Source: an uncultured Collinsella sp.
GTDB lineage: Bacteria; Actinomycetota; Coriobacteriia; Coriobacteriales; Coriobacteriaceae
NCBI GenBank assembly: GCA_938023905.1
Contig: CALJCO010000079.1
Location: 1-21,035 of the forward strand
DNA: 21,035 nucleotides
Direction of reading: 5' to 3'
In this document: piece by piece, positions 1 to 6,377 of the stretch
Position numbering within the stretch: the first letter of the stretch is position 1
Layout of the letters: the number at the start of each line of letters is the position of its first letter
Translations under genes and position numbers: made by a program
Notes under the pieces: model-generated
What the model was told of the DNA's origin: nothing
The model's input: only the letters and a program-made list of their open reading frames with translations
The model's database searches: none

Positions 1-54
1 CGTAGCGGGTGGTTTAAAGCTGGCCGCTGCGCGGCCAGCAGACTAAAGTCTTGA
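1..54 (+). CDS. Possible 3' end of a plus-strand gene entering from the left
   Basis: Two plus-strand frames are open from the left edge. One runs to a TGA at 52-54 and ends ...AASRLKS; the other runs to a TAA at 44-46 and ends ...AAARPAD. A strong terminator starts at 61, so a gene ending here would be sensible. The stretch also contains a perfect 9-bp hairpin with a 3-base loop (19-39, GCTGGCCGC/GCGGCCAGC), so it could instead be the 3' untranslated part of a transcript or a structured RNA. The fragment is too short to name a product or to choose the frame. Confidence 0.25.
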   Translation, partial: RSGWFKAGRCAASRLKS

Positions 55-60
55 ATGATA

Positions 61-96
61 CGCCGTTTGTGACAGTACTCACAAACGGCGTTTTTT
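61..96 (+). terminator. Strong intrinsic terminator
   Basis: A perfect 12-bp stem (CGCCGTTTGTGA / TCACAAACGGCG) with a 6-base loop (CAGTAC) is followed at once by TTTTTT. It ends a plus-strand transcript that begins left of the window. Read on the minus strand the hairpin lies about 90 bases beyond the nhaA stop but has no T run after it, so it would be a weak terminator for nhaA. Its loop and tail resemble the ends of the repeat at 20733-20968. Confidence 0.85.
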
Positions 97-186
97 GACC
101 ACTGGCGTGTCTGGCAGGCGGCAAGCACCGCCCGAATCCGCATTTTGAACGCGCCCGAATCGGTTCTGGAGCCGGTTTTCGCGCTC

Positions 187-1545
187 TTACTCGTCTTTGG
201 GCGAGGGATGCTTGCAGACCACGCTCATGTAGATCATGCCGAGCACGGCTGCGGTGACCGAACCGGCGAGAATAGCGGCCTTGGCTGCAAGAACCTCAAA
301 CTGGGCCGTCGGGAAGGCAAGGCCGCTGATGAGAATCGACATGGTAAAGCCGATACCGCCCAGAATGCCCACGCCGGCAATCATGTGCCAGTTGACATTG
401 TGCGGCAGCTCGCAGGCCTTAAGCTTAACCAGGGCAAACGTCATACCAAAGATGCCGATCGGCTTGCCCAGCAGCATGCCAAAGTACACGCCGAGCGTCA
501 CCGGGTCGGTGAGCAGCGTGCTCATGTCCACGCCCACTAAGCGAACCTGAGCGTTTACGAACGCAAAGATCGGCAGGATCACAAAGTTGACCGGCGTGGA
601 GATCAGACGCTCCATGCGGATAAGCGGCGGGGTCACGCGGTGCATGACGCGCTCGACCTTGGTTGTCGAGACGGTAAAGTCATGCTGGCCCAGGATGTGT
701 GCCTCATCATCGTAGCGGTCATCGAGCAGCGGCAGGCACTCGCCCAGCCAATCGGTGAGGCTATCGAGCTTGACGCCACACTTGGCCGGGATGGTAAAGG
801 CCAAGATGACGCCAGCAAGCGTGGCATGTACGCCGCTCTTGAACATGCAGAACCACAGCAGCAGCCCCAGTACCGAATACGGGGCAAGGCGGTAATGCTG
901 CGTCTTGTTAAGCCACACGAGCGCGCAGGTCACAAGCGCGGCGGCGCCCAACCAAAACGGATTGGGGCTCTGACCGTAGAAGATGGCGATGGCGGCGATG
1001 GAGATCAGGTCGTCGGCGATGGCGAGCGTCGAGAAGAACACGCGCACGCCGTTGGGCACGCGATTGCCCAAAAGCGACAGCACGCCCAGCGCAAAGGCAA
1101 TATCGGTTGCCATGGGGATGGCCCAACCGTTGCGGGCGCCGGCATGGTTAAAGATCAGGTAGATGCAGGCGGGAACGACGACGCCGCCCACGGCCGCCAA
1201 CATGGGAAGCATGGCCTGACGCGGATTCTTGAGCTCGCCGACCGTCATCTCGTACTTAAGCTCAATGCCCACCAACAAAAAGAAAATCGCCATGAGGAAG
1301 TCGTTGACGAAAAGCTCAACGGTGAGACCAGCCGTAAGGTTGCCCAGACCCACATACAGCGGGGTCTCCAAAAAGTGATGGATGGCCTCGTAGGCATCGG
1401 TATTGGCGCAGATGACGGCGGCGATGGCGGCGATCACCATGACGGCGGCAGAAATGGTGCCGTTCTCGGCAATGCGCTCCCAGATGTCGTGACGTTCAAA
1501 GCGCTTGCGCTCACGAACATTGAACAGCTGCTCAGTTGCTGCCAT
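187..1545 (-). CDS. nhaA: Na+/H+ antiporter NhaA
   Basis: This is an integral membrane antiporter that exchanges Na+ (or Li+) for H+ and helps with pH and sodium homeostasis. It has 452 residues and about twelve hydrophobic segments. Family hallmarks are visible: the ATDIAFALGVL segment (Asp148, matching E. coli Asp133), the IADDL pair (Asp178/Asp179, matching Asp163/164), and a conserved lysine in LLGKPIGI (Lys361, matching Lys300). It is longer than the roughly 390-residue E. coli protein, mainly because of a charged loop at about 262-310, with LLDDRYDDE near its middle, between HATLAGV and the ILPIFAF helix. The ATG start has AAAGGAG six bases upstream. The leader holds a small perfect hairpin (1560-1575, ACGGGA/TCCCGT). 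I recognise no ion riboswitch and no convincing promoter in 1546-1750. The terminator of ppaC lies upstream, so nhaA is probably transcribed alone. Confidence 0.95.
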   Translation of the reverse strand: MAATEQLFNVRERKRFERHDIWERIAENGTISAAVMVIAAIAAVICANTDAYEAIHHFLETPLYVGLGNLTAGLTVELFVNDFLMAIFFLLVGIELKYEMTVGELKNPRQAMLPMLAAVGGVVVPACIYLIFNHAGARNGWAIPMATDIAFALGVLSLLGNRVPNGVRVFFSTLAIADDLISIAAIAIFYGQSPNPFWLGAAALVTCALVWLNKTQHYRLAPYSVLGLLLWFCMFKSGVHATLAGVILAFTIPAKCGVKLDSLTDWLGECLPLLDDRYDDEAHILGQHDFTVSTTKVERVMHRVTPPLIRMERLISTPVNFVILPIFAFVNAQVRLVGVDMSTLLTDPVTLGVYFGMLLGKPIGIFGMTFALVKLKACELPHNVNWHMIAGVGILGGIGFTMSILISGLAFPTAQFEVLAAKAAILAGSVTAAVLGMIYMSVVCKHPSPKDE

Positions 1546-1753
1546 GGGCGGCTCCTTTCACGGGAAAGCTCCCGTCTTAAAAAAGCACGGCCCGCCCAGA
1601 TGGCGGCGCCGCGCTCTAACGTATTACGCTTGCATCTAGCCTACCCTGCGCGACAAGCGCGCAAGCGCGGCCGAAAAGCGGAACCACAGGTTGAACATTA
1701 TTTGCTCAACGGCACAGGCACGCCTGTCCAAGAGACGACGCGGCGACGTGCAC

Positions 1754-1793
1754 AAAAAAGCGACCGGAGCGCGGGGCGTCCGCGATCCGGTCG
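1754..1793 (-). terminator. Intrinsic terminator of ppaC
   Basis: Read on the minus strand, CGACCGGA pairs with TCCGGTCG and an inner CGCGG pairs with CCGCG; TTTTTT follows one base later. It starts about 20 bases past the ppaC stop codon. It separates ppaC from nhaA. Confidence 0.85.
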
Positions 1794-1813
1794 TGGCGTT
1801 TGGTCAACTAAAC

Positions 1814-2737
1814 CTAGCAGGCGGCCATAATGGGGGCAGCGACCTGCTTCTTACGGGAAAGGACACCCGGCATCCAGACGCCGTCGTGCTCGTCAGCAAT
1901 GCCCAGGCCCTTCTGAGCAGCCTCGGTCTCGCCCTCGAGCAGGACCTGCGAGCCCTCCTCCATGATGTCGGTGATGCACAGGACAATGCCGTCGGCGCCC
2001 TTCTCGGCGGCGTAGGCGCGCATGGCCTCGCGGATCTCGTCGATCATGCCGAGTGCGCGGCTCTTGTCGACGGTCTCGTACTGGCCGATGAGCAGCTTCT
2101 TGCCAGCGGGCTCGAACATCTTGATGTCGTTGCCGACCATCTCGGCTGCGGTGAAGGAGCCGGACGGACGGGTGAGGAAGACCTCCATGCCAAACTTGAC
2201 CGGGTCGACGCCCACCTGCTCGCCGAGCTTGGCGGCAACGGCGCGGTCGACATCGGTGGTGGTGGGGCTCTTGAGCATGAGCGTGTCGGTCATCATGGCC
2301 GAGAGCAGCAGCTTGACCTGGACATCGGAAAGCTCAACGCCGAGCACGCCGGCGAGCTTGGTGACGATGGTGCAGCTGGAGCCCCAGGGCAGGCAGATGT
2401 AGTGCAGCGGGCCGGCGGTCTCGAAGTCGCCGATGCGGTGATGATCGACAACACCAAAGACCGTGGCGTCCTTAAGGCCGGCGACGGACTGGGCAGACTC
2501 GTTGTGGTCGGTGAGGACGACGAGCTGACCGGCCTCGACGGAATCAATCACGCGGGGCTCGGCAATGCCGGCGTCGGCGAGCAACTTGGCGGACTCGGCC
2601 GGAAGCTGACCAAGGGCGCAGGCCTCGTAGGTGTTGCCGGCATACTCAACCTGGTTGAGCAGCTGGGACAGGACGACGGCGCTCATGATGGCGTCGTTAT
2701 CGGGGTTCTGGTGACCAAAGACAAGAACGTTTGCCAT
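1814..2737 (-). CDS. ppaC: Manganese-dependent inorganic pyrophosphatase (family II)
   Basis: This cytosolic enzyme hydrolyses pyrophosphate to two phosphates and so pulls biosynthetic reactions forward. It has 307 residues, the usual length for the family. The N-terminal DHH domain shows GHQNPDND (His9, Asp13, Asp15), TDHNE (Asp77) and the signature DHH at 98-100; these are the metal ligands in this family. The C-terminal DHHA2 domain ends with the substrate-binding SRKKQ at 294-298. No CBS/DRTGG regulatory insert is present, so it is the simple, non-nucleotide-regulated form. The start is fixed by GGAGG six bases before ATG. The gene is flanked by its own terminator downstream and a repeat upstream, so it is probably monocistronic. 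Assignment is very secure. Confidence 0.96.
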   Translation of the reverse strand: MANVLVFGHQNPDNDAIMSAVVLSQLLNQVEYAGNTYEACALGQLPAESAKLLADAGIAEPRVIDSVEAGQLVVLTDHNESAQSVAGLKDATVFGVVDHHRIGDFETAGPLHYICLPWGSSCTIVTKLAGVLGVELSDVQVKLLLSAMMTDTLMLKSPTTTDVDRAVAAKLGEQVGVDPVKFGMEVFLTRPSGSFTAAEMVGNDIKMFEPAGKKLLIGQYETVDKSRALGMIDEIREAMRAYAAEKGADGIVLCITDIMEEGSQVLLEGETEAAQKGLGIADEHDGVWMPGVLSRKKQVAAPIMAAC

Positions 2738-2775
2738 GGATATCCTCCACTTGATATGTGTACTTGGACGTAGCT

Positions 2776-2781
2776 ATGGTA
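2776..2781 (-). promoter_or_regulatory. Possible extended -10 promoter of ppaC
   Basis: On the minus strand TGCTACCAT fits an extended -10 (TGn plus TAnnAT). It would give a leader of about 30 bases before the ppaC start. I see no good -35, so this is a weak prediction. Confidence 0.3.
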
Positions 2782-2854
2782 GCACGCCGATGCCGAGCCT
2801 TCGCAGACGGAAGGGCCACGGCATATTTTGGGGCGCAGGCACGGGGGGCCAAGG

Positions 2855-2906
2855 CTGTCCCTTTTGCACCATGTTGGTGCAAAGTAACCTGTCCCCCTTG
2901 CACCAA
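2855..2906 (-). repeat. REP-like palindromic repeat, one and a half units
   Basis: Read on the minus strand, the bases directly after the glucokinase TAG form a stem TTGGTGCAA / TTGCACCAA around a loop containing GGGGGACAGGTTAC. A second, truncated copy follows (TGGTGCAAAAGGGACAG). The full unit is nearly identical to the one at 13131-13163. It is not followed by a T run, so it is better read as a dispersed repeat than as a terminator, though it may protect the 3' end of the mRNA. Confidence 0.75.
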
Positions 2907-3860
2907 CTATTTGCCGGCGGCGCGCAGGGCTACGTAGGCGGCACCGATGATGCCGGCGTCGTTTTCGAGCGAAGCGACCTTAATGGGCGTCTCGCGCGAG
3001 GCGGAAAGCGCGTACTGCTTAAAGTGCTCGCGGACCTTGTCGAGGTAGACATCGGCCGAGGCGGAGGCGCCGCCGCCGATGAGGAACATCTCGGGATCAA
3101 CCACGTTGGCGATAAGCGCCAGTGCGCGGCCGAGATAGTCGGCCATGGTATCGGCCGCGGCCAGCGCGAGCTTGTCGCCCTCGCGGCCGGCCTGGAACAC
3201 GTCCTTGGAATCAGAAGGCCCAGTGAGCTCGATGGGCTCGACGCCGGCCTTTTTGCACTCGGCAAGGTAGTTGCTCACCACGCCGGTGGCGCTGGAATAC
3301 TGCTCCAGATGGCCATGGCCGCCGCAGCCGCAGGTGCGCTCCTCTTCGGGGTTCAGGCACATGTGGCCAATCTCGCCGCCGGCGCCCACAACGCCCGACA
3401 CCACGTCGCCGTTGACGATAACGCCGCCACCCACGCCGGTACCAATGGTGACCATCACCACGTTCTGTACGCCCTTGGCAGAGCCGAGCCAGGCCTCGCC
3501 CATGGCAGCGGCGTTGGCATCGTTCTCGTATTTAACAACCGCGTCGGGGCAGTGCTCCTGAATGGCGACTCTTAGCTCGGGCAGGTTAATGGCAATGTTG
3601 GCCTTGACCTTGGCATCGCCCGATGCCGGGATGGGGCACGGAACGGCCAGGCCAATACCCGCCACAAAGGCGCGCGGAATCTGGGCCTTGGCGACCACCT
3701 GGTCGATAGCCTCGGTCACCGCGGCAAAGCCCGCGGCGTCAACGATAGGCGGCGTGGGCACGCTGGCCTTGGCCAGCAGGTTACCATCCTCGTCGAACAG
3801 GCCCTCCTTAACCGAAGTGCCGCCGACGTCAATGCCGATGTAGTACTGCTTAGGTTCCAT
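2907..3860 (-). CDS. glk: ROK-family glucokinase
   Basis: Cytosolic ATP-dependent sugar kinase, most likely glucose to glucose-6-phosphate. With the ATG at 3860 it has 317 residues. An in-frame extension to 3926 was rejected because GAAAGGTGGG lies just upstream of this ATG and the protein then begins MEPKQYYIGIDVGGTS, as ROK kinases do. Visible motifs are the phosphate loop DVGGTSVKEG (11-20), ENDAN (112-116, with Asp114 the likely catalytic base), GTGVGGG (140-146), and EIGHM (163-167) followed by CGCGGHGHLE (177-186). The last is the ROK zinc motif CxCGxxGCxE with its third cysteine replaced by His184. It lies downstream of the PTS/GH1 operon but is separated from it by a terminator and a repeat. 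It would phosphorylate the free hexose released by the hydrolase. Sugar specificity is inferred from the family. Confidence 0.92.
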   Translation of the reverse strand: MEPKQYYIGIDVGGTSVKEGLFDEDGNLLAKASVPTPPIVDAAGFAAVTEAIDQVVAKAQIPRAFVAGIGLAVPCPIPASGDAKVKANIAINLPELRVAIQEHCPDAVVKYENDANAAAMGEAWLGSAKGVQNVVMVTIGTGVGGGVIVNGDVVSGVVGAGGEIGHMCLNPEEERTCGCGGHGHLEQYSSATGVVSNYLAECKKAGVEPIELTGPSDSKDVFQAGREGDKLALAAADTMADYLGRALALIANVVDPEMFLIGGGASASADVYLDKVREHFKQYALSASRETPIKVASLENDAGIIGAAYVALRAAGK

Positions 3861-3914
3861 GGGAGCCCACCTTTCTCGTTTAAACATTGCCTGTATGGTA
3901 CCGCTCCCAAGGCA

Positions 3915-3955
3915 AAAACCCACCAAAAAGGGACAGGTTTGTTTTGGCAGGTTTT
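3915..3955 (+). repeat. REP-like palindrome with GGGACAGG loop
   Basis: AAAACC-CA-CCAAAA (3915-3928) pairs with TTTTGG-CA-GGTTTT (3942-3955) apart from a central two-base mismatch. The loop is AGGGACAGGTTTG. The right half is the same as the two copies at 7819-7839 and 7876-7896. It lies between the glucokinase start and the PTS operon terminator. Confidence 0.65.
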
Positions 3956-4005
3956 ATCTGGGGAAACGCAAATGGCCGCTCAACAGACCGCGCAAGACCA
4001 TCCCC

Positions 4006-4043
4006 AAAAATAAAGGCGCCGGGAGGCGGAGACTCCCGGCGCC
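4006..4043 (-). terminator. Terminator of the PTS/GH1 operon
   Basis: On the minus strand a perfect 11-bp stem (GGCGCCGGGAG / CTCCCGGCGCC, 7-base loop) is followed by TTTATTTTT. It lies about 60 bases past the EIIA stop and closes the operon before the glucokinase gene. Confidence 0.9.
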
Positions 4044-4101
4044 CGTCAAAGGGACTATGTTGTCTGTCGGACCGCACGGTCCTTCGCGGCGATAACGCCG
4101 A

Positions 4102-4434
4102 CTAGGCCTTAAGTGCCTGCAGCTGCTTGTGGATTTCGATGAGCTCCGTCGCCATGACGCGCATGGTCTCGGTGCCGGCCATCTGGTCCTCGGCATGCAG
4201 CAGAATCAACGGAGCCTCACCGTTACGCTCGCCGTTGGCCTCCTTCTTCAGAAGCCCCATGTGAACATCGTGGCCACCGTTATAGGCCTCGTCGCCCTGC
4301 TTGATAAGCTCCTCGGCGGCGTCAAAATCGCCCTCCTTGGCCTTTTGCACGGCATTGATGTACATGCTCTTGGCGGTACCGACGTAGCTGATGATCTCAA
4401 AGCAGGTCATCTGCAGTTCGTTCATATCCTCCAT
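4102..4434 (-). CDS. PTS lactose/cellobiose-family EIIA component
   Basis: Cytosolic phosphocarrier that takes phosphate from HPr and passes it to EIIB. It has 110 residues, typical of LacF/ChbA-like EIIA. The phosphorylated histidine is His80 in LLHAEDQ, and the nearby Asp83 matches the metal-binding aspartate at the trimer core in this family. The helical N-terminus (MTCFEIISYVGTAKS) also fits. Three starts are possible: a GTG at 4443 touching the EIIB stop, ATG at 4434, and ATG at 4425. I chose 4434 because AGGTG lies six bases upstream and the length matches the family. It is eight to ten bases behind EIIB and clearly in the same operon. The exact sugar cannot be read from this subunit. 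Confidence 0.9.
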   Translation of the reverse strand: MEDMNELQMTCFEIISYVGTAKSMYINAVQKAKEGDFDAAEELIKQGDEAYNGGHDVHMGLLKKEANGERNGEAPLILLHAEDQMAGTETMRVMATELIEIHKQLQALKA

Positions 4435-4443
4435 GCGGAGCAC

Positions 4444-4746
4444 CTAGCCCATCACGCTGACGCAGTGGTCGATGATGCCGGCAGCGTTCATGCGGCCGTA
4501 GTCGACCATGTTGATGACCTCGACCGGGAAACGACCGGCGGCCTCCTTCTCAAAATCGCCCTTGGTGTAGCCGATCTGCGGACCAAGCAGCAACATGTCG
4601 CACTCGCCCAGGTGATCGTGGGCCTCGTTCATGGGACGAGCCTCGACCTCAATATCCAGACCACGGTTTGCAACCTCGGCCTGCATCTTCTGGACCAGCA
4701 GGCTCGTGGACATACCGGCATTGCAGCAGAGCATGATCTTCTTCAT
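4444..4746 (-). CDS. PTS lactose/cellobiose-family EIIB component
   Basis: Small cytosolic protein (100 residues) that carries phosphate on a cysteine and hands it to the incoming sugar at EIIC. The signature phosphocysteine loop is at the N-terminus: CNAGMSTS with Cys8 as the active residue. The length and the free-standing form match ChbB-type EIIB. Its ATG is preceded by AAGGAGG at ideal spacing, the strongest ribosome binding site in the operon. It sits between EIIC (167-base gap with a hairpin) and EIIA (about 9 bases). A separate EIIB is usual for cellobiose/chitobiose-type systems, whereas lactose systems often fuse EIIB to EIIC. This favours a beta-glucoside-type substrate but does not decide it. 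Confidence 0.92.
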   Translation of the reverse strand: MKKIMLCCNAGMSTSLLVQKMQAEVANRGLDIEVEARPMNEAHDHLGECDMLLLGPQIGYTKGDFEKEAAGRFPVEVINMVDYGRMNAAGIIDHCVSVMG

Positions 4747-4849
4747 GGTTTCCTCCTTATAACTGCGCGGCGCGCAGACGACGACTGGTTTTATTCCTTG
4801 CGGCTATTGTGCCCACCCCCCCCTGCATCTTTACACAAGGGAGAGAGCC

Positions 4850-4880
4850 GCGGGCACCGGCACCGCGTACCGGTGCCCGC
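4850..4880 (-). other. GC-rich hairpin in the EIIC-EIIB intergenic gap
   Basis: A perfect 11-bp stem (GCGGGCACCGG / CCGGTGCCCGC) has a 9-base loop. It has no T run on either side, so it is not a standard terminator. Its place inside the operon mRNA, 34 bases after the EIIC stop, suggests an mRNA-stabilising or processing structure that could set the ratio of the membrane EIIC to the soluble EIIB and EIIA. The role is inferred. Confidence 0.6.
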
Positions 4881-4913
4881 AACGGTGGAAGGGAAAGCGA
4901 ACGTTTAGGCGTT

Positions 4914-6257
4914 CTACTCGGCGAGAGCCTCCTGCTTGGCGATTGCCTTCTCGGAAATCTTCATAAAGGGCAGGTAGACGGCCATGCCAATGACAATCTC
5001 GAGAGCCTGCCACACGCCGGCGCGCCAGTCAAAGCCCGTAGCGAGCAGGGCATTGATGACGGGAGGCATAGTCCAGGGCACCTGGGCGATGCAGGGGCTG
5101 ATGATGCCTGCGCAGGTAAGGCCATAGGTGATGCCGATGAACAGATCGGGAAGAAGGACAAACGGAATCATGAGCGGCAGGTTGTACACGATGGGGTAAC
5201 CGTAGATAACCGGTTCGTTGATGTTGAACAGACCAGGCAGGATAGCCATCTTGGAAACGGTCTCGGAAGCCTTGTTCTTGGAGAACAGGAGCGTGTCGAG
5301 CAGAAGCATGAGGGTGCAGCCCGAGCCGCCGATGAGGGCGAAGCTGTTAACGATCTGCATGTTCATGTAGTGATCGGGCTGGATGGTGCCACCGGCGGCA
5401 AAGGTAGCCATGTTGTCGACGATGAGCATGGTCAGGATCGGCTCGACGGTAGCGCCAGAGATGGTGGACTGGTGAATACCAACGCAGAACAGCAGGTTAG
5501 CAAGGGTGTAGATGAGGATAACAGCCCACGGACCGGCGTTCATGATGCTCTTGAGCGGGTTGGAGATGCACGTGGAGATGATGTCGCACAGATCGGTGCC
5601 GGCGCACACGGCGAGCAGGGCTGCGGCAAGAGCGAAGATTGCGAGGTTGAGCAGCATCGGGATCATGACGTTGAAGGAGTTGGAGACCGCGGGAGGCACA
5701 CCCTCGCCCAGCTTAACCTTGAGCTTCTCGACGCCAGAAATCTTGATGAAGAGCGAGACGGAAAGCAGGGCGATGATAATAGCCGAGAACAGACCGTTGG
5801 TGCCGGTGTTGGCAGTCGAAAGGGCGCCCGTGACCTCGGCGGAGGTGATCTTGTCGGTGAGCAGCGGGCTCGTGGCGGCAAGCGTGGCGGTGATCTGCTG
5901 CGGCATCATGATGACGAAAGCAGAGATGGCGACGACCACGCAAGCGAGCGGGTTATCGAAACGCTTGTTCTTAGCGAGGCTGTAGCCAATCAATCCGGCC
6001 AAGATAATGGCAGAGACGTTGAGGGTGCCCAGCGTAATTGCCGAACCCCACGTCTGAAGATTGGCAAGGCCCGCCGCATCGAGCGGGAACAGAGGGAACA
6101 CGACGTTGTTAATAAGAACCGCGATACCCGCAAGGATATAGAGCGGCGTGATGGTCGCGAAGGCGTCACGCAGGGAACGCAGGTGAACCTGGTTTCCCAC
6201 CTTCGCAGAGACCTCGGCAAACTTGTCGAGGAAGCTCTTTCCGTTGTCACTGGCCAT
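4914..6257 (-). CDS. PTS lactose/cellobiose-family EIIC permease
   Basis: Membrane subunit that binds the sugar outside and releases it as the phosphosugar inside. It has 447 residues with about ten hydrophobic segments and no fused EIIB domain. The start of the protein (FAEVSAKVGNQVHLRSLRDA followed by ITPLYILAGIAVLI) is typical of CelB/ChbC-type EIIC, as is FNINEPVIYGYPIVYN in the C-terminal half, the conserved NEP(V/I)xxG sugar-site segment. ATG at 6257 has AGGAG six bases upstream. It lies 120 bases behind the GH1 gene, with no T-run terminator in the gap. Substrate is probably a beta-linked disaccharide, given the neighbouring hydrolase; family membership alone cannot tell cellobiose, lactose and related sugars apart. 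Confidence 0.93.
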   Translation of the reverse strand: MASDNGKSFLDKFAEVSAKVGNQVHLRSLRDAFATITPLYILAGIAVLINNVVFPLFPLDAAGLANLQTWGSAITLGTLNVSAIILAGLIGYSLAKNKRFDNPLACVVVAISAFVIMMPQQITATLAATSPLLTDKITSAEVTGALSTANTGTNGLFSAIIIALLSVSLFIKISGVEKLKVKLGEGVPPAVSNSFNVMIPMLLNLAIFALAAALLAVCAGTDLCDIISTCISNPLKSIMNAGPWAVILIYTLANLLFCVGIHQSTISGATVEPILTMLIVDNMATFAAGGTIQPDHYMNMQIVNSFALIGGSGCTLMLLLDTLLFSKNKASETVSKMAILPGLFNINEPVIYGYPIVYNLPLMIPFVLLPDLFIGITYGLTCAGIISPCIAQVPWTMPPVINALLATGFDWRAGVWQALEIVIGMAVYLPFMKISEKAIAKQEALAE

Positions 6258-6377
6258 GATTGCTCCTAACTTTCAAATCCGGCCTTTTCCTATACGCACG
6301 GTGGCCTGTCGCCCTCTGCCACCAGATGTGCCATGTGTTGCGCGCGGCGGCGCACGGTCTGGGCGTTCGCCCGGTCG

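Noticed and set aside
1546..1753. Ion-sensing riboswitch in the nhaA leader
   Set aside because: A small hairpin is present but nothing matches the lithium or sodium riboswitch layouts I know.
640..1830. Long open frame on the plus strand across nhaA (396 codons)
   Set aside because: It is antisense to a certain gene, its translation is rich in His, Gly, Arg and Gln without any domain, and it extends into the ppaC terminator. Such frames are expected opposite GC-rich genes.
1691..2773. Long plus-strand open frame across ppaC (360 codons)
   Set aside because: Antisense to the pyrophosphatase; repetitive Leu/Gly/Ala/Asp/His composition typical of a shadow frame.
3861..3926. N-terminal extension of the glucokinase to 3926
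   Set aside because: The extension overlaps a repeat, has no good ribosome binding site and adds residues not seen in ROK kinases.
4809..6269. 486-codon plus-strand open frame across EIIC
   Set aside because: Antisense to the permease; strongly charged low-complexity translation and no ribosome binding site of note.
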